The notes under the pieces were generated by a model. It saw nothing but the letters and a program-made list of their open reading frames with translations. It was not told where the DNA came from and searched no databases. Below are positions 7,658 to 11,968 of a stretch of 11,968 bases of DNA, in pieces. The first letter of the stretch is position 1. Each line of letters opens with the position of its first letter. This stretch comes from an uncultured Mycoplasmatota bacterium. Its GTDB lineage: Bacteria > Bacillota_I > Bacilli_A > RF39 > UBA660. A program made the translations under genes and the position numbers. The stretch is taken from the NCBI GenBank assembly GCA_900549625.1, contig URPE01000030.1, positions 1 through 11,968 of the forward strand, given 5' to 3'.

Positions 7658-7744
7658 CTAATCCACTTCTTTTCCTTTATAAATTAAATAATATTCAATT
7701 TTTCCTGTTTCTTTAAATTTCTTCCAAGCCTCTTTTTTATTCAT
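7658..7744 (-). CDS. yqzL: YqzL-like small protein
   Basis: A 28-residue ORF, MNKKEAWKKFKETGKI followed by EYYLIYKGKEVD, lies between era and recO, exactly where Bacillus has yqzL. It shares the WK-F--TG-I--YL pattern of that family (function unknown; 47 aa in B. subtilis by my recollection, so this one is shorter). The ribosome site AAAGGGGAAG is strong and about 5 bases before ATG. The stop (TAG) is 1 bp from the recO ATG, which suggests coupling. Length alone would make it doubtful; position, motif and ribosome site together support it. Confidence 0.8.
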   Translation of the reverse strand: MNKKEAWKKFKETGKIEYYLIYKGKEVD

Positions 7745-7799
7745 ATAAACTTCCCCTTTCTAATTTGATTATGGGGATTATTTTTATATTTTATTCACA

Positions 7800-8690
7800 T
7801 TATTTTAAATTTAATTCATTAAACCCTAACTCAGTTAATAAAGATGTTTTCTCTTTCCAATTTTTAATAGCCTTAACATAAAGTTCTAAATAAACTTTCT
7901 TACCTGTTAAAACCTCTAAATCTTTTCTTGCTAATGTTCCTACTTCTTTTAATCTTTCGCCACCACGACCAATTATTATTTTCTTTAAGGAATCTCTATC
8001 AACTATAATATCAACTGATATATTAATAATATCACTTTTTTCTTCATATTTTGTTGTAAGACAAGTTATACTATGTGGTATCTCTTCCGTAGTAACATGT
8101 AAAAGTTTTTCTCTTACTAATTCACTAGCCAAAAAATTCATTGAACTATTAGTTACCATATCTGTATCAAAGTACCTAGTTGATCCAGTTAAATAAGTTT
8201 TAATAACTTTTATAAGTCTTGTAATATTATCATGTTTTAAAGCACTAATAGGTACTATATCACTAAAAGGATATAAGTCTTTATATTCGTTTATTCTATA
8301 CATAATTTCTTCATTTTTAAGTCCATCTATCTTATTTAAAACAAGTATTACAGGAGATGCTGTTTTCTTTAAAGTTTCTAAAATAAACTCATCCCCCCGA
8401 CCAAGCCCTTTTTTAGCATCAACAACAAATAATATTGCATCAACTTCTTTTGTAAGACTATAACTTTCTTTATTTAAAATTCTTCCCAATTTATTTTGGG
8501 GTTTATGAATACCTGGTGTATCCATAAATATTATTTGACTATCACTATCATTATAAATACCTTCAATAATATTTCTAGTCGTACCAGATACATCTGATAC
8601 AATTGCTACTTTAAAATCTAATATAGCATTTAAAAGGGTACTCTTCCCTACATTAGGTCGTCCGATTATACTAACAAATCCACTTTTCAT
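7800..8690 (-). CDS. era: GTPase Era
   Basis: A 296-aa essential GTPase that binds the 3' end of 16S rRNA and assists maturation of the 30S subunit. G motifs are G1 GRPNVGKS (10-17), a switch region SGTTRN (35-40), G3 DTPG (57-60), G4 NKID (119-122) and G5 SAL (149-151). The C-terminal KH RNA-binding domain has the GxxG loop GRGG (241-244) and the usual ending YVKAIKNWKEK. Length is standard. It starts 8 bp after the ybeY stop with AGGAGT as ribosome site, in one transcription unit with ybeY upstream and yqzL-recO downstream. ybeY and era both serve ribosome maturation. Confidence 0.97.
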   Translation of the reverse strand: MKSGFVSIIGRPNVGKSTLLNAILDFKVAIVSDVSGTTRNIIEGIYNDSDSQIIFMDTPGIHKPQNKLGRILNKESYSLTKEVDAILFVVDAKKGLGRGDEFILETLKKTASPVILVLNKIDGLKNEEIMYRINEYKDLYPFSDIVPISALKHDNITRLIKVIKTYLTGSTRYFDTDMVTNSSMNFLASELVREKLLHVTTEEIPHSITCLTTKYEEKSDIINISVDIIVDRDSLKKIIIGRGGERLKEVGTLARKDLEVLTGKKVYLELYVKAIKNWKEKTSLLTELGFNELNLK

Positions 8691-8698
8691 ATTTACTC

Positions 8699-9148
8699 CT
8701 ACCTTCTAATATCTAATTTATCTAAAATCTCATCTTGAATACCAAATTGTAACTTTTCTTCTTCCTTACTTCTAGTATGATCATACCCAAGTAAATGTAA
8801 CATACCATGTACTACTAAAAAAGATAATTCTCTTTTTTCACTATGTAAATAACTATTTGCTTGTTCTATCATTCTTGGTATAGATATATATATATCCCCA
8901 AGCATTCTAAGTTCAAGCCCTGTATCATCTAAGTTATCTTCTAAAGCAAAACTTATAACATCAGTAACTCTATCTAATCCCCTATAAGTTTTATTAATCT
9001 CTTTTATTTCTTCATTACTTACAAAAATAATTGAAAACAAAGCATTAGAAACATTCTCATGTTTTAAAGTCTCATAAATCACTTCATCTAAATAAGAATA
9101 ATCTTTATCATAACCATACGTATCATTTATTTCATATTCATTATTCAT
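8699..9148 (-). CDS. ybeY: Endoribonuclease YbeY (rRNA maturation factor)
   Basis: A 149-aa zinc metalloprotein involved in 16S rRNA 3'-end processing and ribosome quality control. The metal site HGMLHLLGYDH gives H114, H118 and H124. The conserved INKTYRGLDRVTDVISFAL (51-69) and LGDIYIS (83-89) segments precede it. The frame is open for 15 more residues (to 9193), but ATG 9148 has a GGGGGAA ribosome site about 5 bases upstream, and the upstream extension overlaps the -10 box. Length fits the family. It is the first gene of the ybeY-era-yqzL-recO unit. In Bacillus dgkA and cdd separate it from era; here they are directly adjacent. Confidence 0.95.
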   Translation of the reverse strand: MNNEYEINDTYGYDKDYSYLDEVIYETLKHENVSNALFSIIFVSNEEIKEINKTYRGLDRVTDVISFALEDNLDDTGLELRMLGDIYISIPRMIEQANSYLHSEKRELSFLVVHGMLHLLGYDHTRSKEEEKLQFGIQDEILDKLDIRR

Positions 9149-9184
9149 ACAATTCCCCCATCTGTTATCAGTAAATATATAACT

Positions 9185-9190
9185 ATTATA
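9185..9190 (-). promoter_or_regulatory. -10 box of the ybeY-era-yqzL-recO transcription unit
   Basis: The minus strand reads TATAAT preceded by ATGTG, giving a start near 9178 and a 30-base leader. No recognisable -35 lies 16-18 bp upstream, so the call rests on the -10, the spacing and the lack of any other promoter before ybeY. Confidence 0.5.
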
Positions 9191-9269
9191 CACATATTTT
9201 TATAAAAAGCGAGTTTTTTTATGGTTTTAAGATAAACATAATTATAACGTCTAACCATGATTTTTATGT

Positions 9270-9338
9270 CAATGTTCAATTTTTAATGATTTCAATGTTC
9301 AATTTTTAAGACTTTTGATGTTCAGTTTTTAAAAAAAT
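9270..9338. repeat. Three tandem 23-bp repeats in the gap before ybeY
   Basis: Units start at 9270, 9293 and 9316, exactly 23 bp apart. The first two share the 17-base core CAATGTTCAATTTTTAA; the third is TGATGTTCAGTTTTTAA. The spacers between cores differ. The gap from 9149 to 9376 has no gene. Multiple TGTTCA-type repeats near an end are a feature of IS21-family elements, so this may be a relic of one end. Repeated binding sites for a protein are the other reading. Confidence 0.75.
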
Positions 9339-9348
9339 ATAATATTCC

Positions 9349-9374
9349 AAAACAAAAAGTGCCCTAAAGACACT
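9349..9374 (-). terminator. Rho-independent terminator of the yqfC-yqfD-VanZ unit
   Basis: The minus strand gives AGTGTC-TTTAG-GGCACT (6-bp stem with one G-U, 5-base loop) followed by TTTTGTTTT. It begins 2 bp after the VanZ-family stop. Its stem is identical to the mscL terminator stem. Confidence 0.8.
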
Positions 9375-9376
9375 AA

Positions 9377-9994
9377 TCAATTTAAAGATATACCCATAAT
9401 ATTAAAGTAATAAATAACACAAACAAGCATCAGAATAACACATAATATATTATAGAAAGTATCACTTCTTAAAAACTTTGGTAAATGCTTTTTAATAGCC
9501 GTAAGACCTATATAAAGTAAAAAACCAATTATAGCCCCTACTACATTTAATAAAATATCATCAATATCAAAACTACGCCCTATAAAGTGTTGAACAGACT
9601 CAATTGTAAAAGAAGTAATACCACTAACAAGTAGAATATGACTAACTTTACTAGCCTTAACATAACTAGATACAAAATAACCAAATGGCACAAATAACAT
9701 GATATTCCCAACAACATTCAAATAAAAACTATTAGTCCCAACTTCATAACGCATAATCTCTGTAAAAGGAATAATATTAACTCCACTACTACTATTCATC
9801 TCAGCATTAGTTAAAAGTTGAAATAATATAAGTGCATAAACAATAAATAACAAATTCAAAAATTCTTTATAAAAAACAAACTTTTCATTACCATTATGAA
9901 TATACATTAAACGAATTGATATTATCACTACCAAAAAGATAGTTAACATAGGCCATATATCAATAATTGCGTTAGTTAATAAATTCTTTACCAT
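9377..9994 (-). CDS. VanZ-family membrane protein
   Basis: A 205-aa integral membrane protein with five or so hydrophobic helices. Numbered from the alternative GTG start at 10003, family motifs are NIIPF (76-80), GNIMLFVPFGY (99-109), SFTIESVQHF (131-140) and GRSFDIDDILLNVVG (142-156), with the conserved E, Q, R, D and N. The VanZ prototype gives low-level teicoplanin resistance; most chromosomal members have no assigned role. It follows yqfD closely and precedes a terminator, so it is cotranscribed with yqfCD. The ribosome site AAGGGA is 12 bases from ATG 9994 and 3 bases from GTG 10003, so the start is uncertain. In Bacillus phoH occupies this place. Confidence 0.85.
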   Translation of the reverse strand: MVKNLLTNAIIDIWPMLTIFLVVIISIRLMYIHNGNEKFVFYKEFLNLLFIVYALILFQLLTNAEMNSSSGVNIIPFTEIMRYEVGTNSFYLNVVGNIMLFVPFGYFVSSYVKASKVSHILLVSGITSFTIESVQHFIGRSFDIDDILLNVVGAIIGFLLYIGLTAIKKHLPKFLRSDTFYNILCVILMLVCVIYYFNIMGISLN

Positions 9995-10010
9995 TAAAAT
10001 CACTAGTCCC

Positions 10011-11138
10011 TTATTCTATAAGTTTTTGTTCACCTATCTCTTCCATAGTTATTACAAAAACATCTATATCCATTGTACTATCATTTTTAGTTTTTTTCAA
10101 AACTTTTTTAAGCGTTACCTCATCAGTATCTTGTAAGATTGTTGCCATCTTTTCATCTGTTAAACTTAAGGCTTTATTTATTATTTCTTCTTCACTTAAT
10201 GTTCTTGTGGTATTTGTAGTTTCCTTTTGCTTAGTAAAATAAATGTCTATTCCAAACAAAGTAATAATTTTTTTATTATCTTCAATATAATTATTTAATC
10301 TGCTTTTAAAAATAAAAGTATTTATTTTATCATTTTTAATTTTTAAATTATATCTTACTTTACCAGTCGTATTTTTTATTTCTTCTTCTAGTGGAATACT
10401 TAGACTAACGTTATACCAAGATTCAGCCATAACTTTTCCAGTAGCGCAAACACTACCCTTTATTTCTTCATCTTTTTTAATAGTCCCTGTTATTAAAGTA
10501 TCACCCTTTTTAACATAATCATTAACGTTTACTAAAGACTCTCCCTTAGAATAAATAATCTTTTTAATAAGTCCATCTTTCTTTGCTATAATATCACAGT
10601 TAGTTTTAGAACTATGTATATCATTTAATTTTCTCTCTTCAATATGTACTATATAATTCATACCAACTCTTTCTATTTCTAACCACTCTAACTTATCTTT
10701 ATTATTTAATAAAATATCTTTTTTAATTTCTTCTAACTCCACATAACTTTTCCTAAAACTATTTTTCTTAATACCTTTTTCATATAAAAGAGACGTTACT
10801 AACTCTCTAATCTCTTTATCAGAATGAATAACCTTGACGTTTACTATAATATTACTTGCTATATAACACATGACAATCCCATAAACAAGGCCTATTATAA
10901 ACACTCTATTTAAGAGTAGTATATTTTTTATTTTTCTTTTTCCTTCATAAGAGACAATATGACACTTAATAAACCATATTTTATTTAGTTTATTAAAGTC
11001 TTTATAAAGTATTTTAATTAATAGATTATCTTTTTCTATTACTTTATAAATATTTATATTTAAAGACTGACATTTTAAAAGAAAACGACTATAATTATTC
11101 GTTTCTACCTCTACCCAAATATAATCACTCATAGACAT
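10011..11138 (-). CDS. yqfD: Sporulation protein YqfD
   Basis: A 375-aa protein of the YqfD family, required for a late (stage IV) step of spore formation in Bacillus. The N-terminal region (1-75) is soluble and one transmembrane helix lies at about 79-99 (VFIIGLVYGIVMCYIASNII). The long outer region starts NVKVIHSDKEIRELV and holds WLEIERVGMNYIVHIEERK, then AKKDGLIKKIIYSKGESLV and VKKGDTLITG, the beta-rich segment common to the family. Length is near the Bacillus protein. The frame overlaps yqfC by 14 bases. GGAG lies 3 bases before ATG 11138 and 9 bases before an in-frame ATG at 11132; the second has the better spacing and may be the true start. Confidence 0.9.
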   Translation of the reverse strand: MSMSDYIWVEVETNNYSRFLLKCQSLNINIYKVIEKDNLLIKILYKDFNKLNKIWFIKCHIVSYEGKRKIKNILLLNRVFIIGLVYGIVMCYIASNIIVNVKVIHSDKEIRELVTSLLYEKGIKKNSFRKSYVELEEIKKDILLNNKDKLEWLEIERVGMNYIVHIEERKLNDIHSSKTNCDIIAKKDGLIKKIIYSKGESLVNVNDYVKKGDTLITGTIKKDEEIKGSVCATGKVMAESWYNVSLSIPLEEEIKNTTGKVRYNLKIKNDKINTFIFKSRLNNYIEDNKKIITLFGIDIYFTKQKETTNTTRTLSEEEIINKALSLTDEKMATILQDTDEVTLKKVLKKTKNDSTMDIDVFVITMEEIGEQKLIE

Positions 11139-11367
11139 TTACTCCACTTAAATTGCCTTCTATTAAGATTTCACTTTTAGTTAATTTTAATACTTTAAAA
11201 GAAGAACCAGTTATAACTAAACTAAACCTAGGCATAACAAGCTTTATTTTATCCATGTTTAATTCTTCAACACTTAAAAAGCCATAAACATGAATATAAT
11301 TCTCCCACATGGATAAAAAGTATTCTTTATCAAATAAAAAGTTTTGCAATGTCTTAAATAAGTGCAT
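11125..11367 (-). CDS. yqfC: Sporulation protein YqfC (YabP/YqfC family)
   Basis: A short YabP/YqfC-family protein of 80 aa. It has the family's order of features: an amphipathic start, the YIHVYGFLSVEELNMDKIKL strand region (24-43), the PRFSLVITGSSFKVLKLTKSEI segment, and the ending ILIEGNLSGV (67-76). These proteins are made in the mother cell during sporulation; the molecular role is unknown. The start is ATG with AGGTG 5 bases upstream. It ends in TGA inside the beginning of yqfD, the same arrangement as in Bacillus, and is the first gene of the yqfC-yqfD-VanZ unit. Confidence 0.88.
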   Translation of the reverse strand: MHLFKTLQNFLFDKEYFLSMWENYIHVYGFLSVEELNMDKIKLVMPRFSLVITGSSFKVLKLTKSEILIEGNLSGVNVYE

Positions 11368-11382
11368 AATATCACCTATATA

Positions 11383-11410
11383 ATTCTATGCAAAACAAAG
11401 TATATTATTA
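11383..11410 (-). promoter_or_regulatory. Candidate sigma-E (mother-cell sporulation) promoter of yqfC
   Basis: On the minus strand TAATAAT (11404-11410) and CATAGAAT (11383-11390) are 13 bp apart. The sigma-E consensus from Bacillus is about KMATATT, 13-15 bp, CATAYAHT; I count 6 of 7 and 7 of 8 matches. The region is AT-rich, so chance matches are possible. The leader would be short, about 10 bases. Confidence 0.35.
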
Positions 11411-11441
11411 GTTATATTATTATTTACTACATATTACCACG

Positions 11442-11470
11442 TAAAAAAGAGATGAAACTTTATCATCTCT
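11442..11470 (-). terminator. Rho-independent terminator upstream of yqfC
   Basis: The minus strand gives AGAGATGA-TAAAGTT-TCATCTCT, a perfect 8-bp stem, running into a T6-type tail. It would end transcription arriving from the gene at the right edge, 186 bp beyond its stop, and insulates yqfC. Confidence 0.85.
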
Positions 11471-11480
11471 CTTCACACCA

Positions 11481-11507
11481 GATTTTATTGAACCGATTTT
11501 ATTGAAC
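11481..11507. repeat. Two 13-bp direct repeats
   Basis: GATTTTATTGAAC occurs at 11481-11493 and 11495-11507, 14 bp apart and identical. Read on the minus strand they contain GTTCAA, the same core as the 23-bp repeats near 9270. Possibly the inner repeats of a mobile-element end. Confidence 0.7.
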
Positions 11508-11515
11508 ATTTTTAC

Positions 11516-11577
11516 TATTTTCCCATTAAATCATGAGAGTTTTGTTATTTTTCCCCACTCAATCGTAGAGAGTCTTC
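11516..11577. repeat. Imperfect 30-bp tandem repeat
   Basis: TATTTTCCCATTAAATCATG (11516-11535) followed by AGAGTTTT is repeated imperfectly from 11546 as TATTTTTCCCCACTCAATCG followed by TAGAGAGTCTT. It lies in the gene-free stretch between the right-edge gene and the terminator. It may belong with the neighbouring direct repeats to one relic end. Confidence 0.5.
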
Positions 11578-11607
11578 ATTTTTAAATTTGACCGACCATA
11601 GGATTTG

Positions 11608-11623
11608 CCTAGACGACTCTAGG
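11608..11623. other. Perfect hairpin 32 bp after the stop of the right-edge gene
   Basis: CCTAGA and TCTAGG form a 6-bp stem around the 4-base loop CGAC (GTCG on the minus strand), in locally GC-rich DNA. It has no T tail on either strand, so it is not a normal terminator. Hairpins of this size with 4-base loops are found downstream of the variable region in characterised diversity-generating retroelements, where they help target recognition. Confidence 0.6.
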
Positions 11624-11655
11624 GTGGATATACTCCCGCCAGCGAGGCTTAGCAA

Positions 11656-11968
11656 CTATAGTTCAAGCGAGAATGGTGATTCACTTGTCCCCTCTCCCCC
11701 TGATATTTTCACATTCGATGACAGATAAACTACAGGCCGAGCCCCAAGACCAGGGAACGCATAGACGACATTGACGGGGCCGCCTGAGGACACAAAGAAC
11801 GCATTGACCGCATTGGAAGAGTACATATACGGCGAGATTGTCCATTGATCAGAACTATTAAATAACCAATCATTATTTTTGCAATCACTTACACTACTGC
11901 CATCCCAACTATCTAAAACAGTGTTTAAACATGTTGCTCGGTCTGTTGTACTGCCGCCACTTGTTGCA
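11656..11968 (-). CDS. C-terminal end of a surface-type protein with a C-type-lectin-like ending; candidate DGR target
   Basis: The frame is open to the right edge, so only the last 103 residues plus the TAG stop are seen; it begins ATSGGSTTDRATCLNTVLDS. There are two Cys (13 and 29), then CKNNDWLFNSSDQWTISPY (29-47), a variable-looking stretch (about 47-75), and LGARPVVYLSSNVKISGGEG (74-93) before the end PFSLEL. The W-x-x-SP-Y ... GxRPVxxL frame recalls C-type-lectin-like (formylglycine-generating-enzyme-like) folds, which form the ends of many DGR variable proteins. The first 42 codons are AT-rich like the neighbours. From about residue 43 codons such as TCG, CCG, GCG, GTC and CGG appear, which are rare elsewhere in the window. 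Full length, N-terminal domains and location cannot be seen. Alternative readings are an ordinary phage or surface adhesin tail acquired from a GC-richer source. Confidence 0.75.
   Translation of the reverse strand, partial: ATSGGSTTDRATCLNTVLDSWDGSSVSDCKNNDWLFNSSDQWTISPYMYSSNAVNAFFVSSGGPVNVVYAFPGLGARPVVYLSSNVKISGGEGTSESPFSLEL
11734..11811 (-). other. Candidate diversity-generating-retroelement variable region (core)
   Basis: In the coding direction this 78-base core (residues 53-78 of the visible fragment) has 6 adenines and 48 G or C by hand count, in an otherwise AT-rich window. Over residues 47-75, 22 of 29 codons end in C or T, and only one ends in A. That is expected if AAY codons in a template were mutated at adenines to NNY. 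Fixed-looking GCG, GGG and CGG codons lie between them. The template repeat is not in the window, so the true borders are unknown. Confidence 0.5.

Noticed and set aside
7752..7777. Possible hairpin (TCCCC/GGGGA) hiding the yqzL ribosome site
   Set aside because: Only 5 bp with a 16-base loop; too weak to claim regulation.
9149..9193. 15-residue N-terminal extension of ybeY
   Set aside because: It contains the -10 box, and the internal ATG has a strong GGGGGAA ribosome site.
9241..9272. TTGACA and TATAAT on the minus strand within the ybeY upstream gap
   Set aside because: The spacing is 20 bp, too long for a normal promoter.
11516..11577. CRISPR array
   Set aside because: Only two imperfect, directly adjacent units without spacers.

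Overview
The window is strongly AT-rich and its genes point to a low-GC Firmicute (Bacilli or a gut Firmicute close to that group; lineage is inferred). The evidence is a block known from Bacillus-type chromosomes (yqfC, yqfD, ybeY, era, yqzL, recO), Bacillus-like Shine-Dalgarno sequences, and normal use of TGA as a stop (yqfC and the VanZ gene), which excludes the Mycoplasma code. The sporulation genes yqfC and yqfD suggest a spore-former or a descendant of one.

Left part (1-4322). The 3' end of an Rpn-type nuclease gene runs in on the + strand and meets a leftward pair, an Ig-repeat polysaccharide deacetylase followed by mscL, at a hairpin terminator. To the right lie two tightly spaced leftward genes: a stand-alone AAA+ ATPase resembling the first ATPase domain of ClpC/ClpB, and a dehydrogenase of the 2,4-diaminopentanoate dehydrogenase family.

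Middle (4392-6919). feoA and feoB (ferrous iron uptake) overlap by one base and run leftward. They are divergent from a small conserved-looking 91-aa + strand gene, with an 84-bp shared promoter region between.

Core block (6925-11367, all leftward). In transcription order: yqfC, yqfD, a VanZ-family gene and a terminator; then a gap with three 23-bp tandem repeats; then a promoter and ybeY, era, yqzL (28 aa) and recO. Compared with Bacillus, phoH, yqfF, dgkA and cdd are absent from this position and the VanZ gene and repeats sit in the gap.

Right end (11368-11968). This is the most unusual part. A leftward gene enters from outside and contributes its last 103 residues. Its terminal segment changes abruptly from AT-rich to GC-rich, is poor in adenine on the coding strand, and is made mostly of NNC/NNT codons before a GxRPVxxL ending. 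That is what the variable region of a diversity-generating retroelement (DGR) target looks like. A 6-bp-stem, 4-base-loop hairpin lies just downstream of the stop, as in known DGR targets. No reverse transcriptase or template repeat is in the window, so the assignment is an inference. Beyond the hairpin are two sets of short direct repeats that resemble mobile-element ends, then a terminator.
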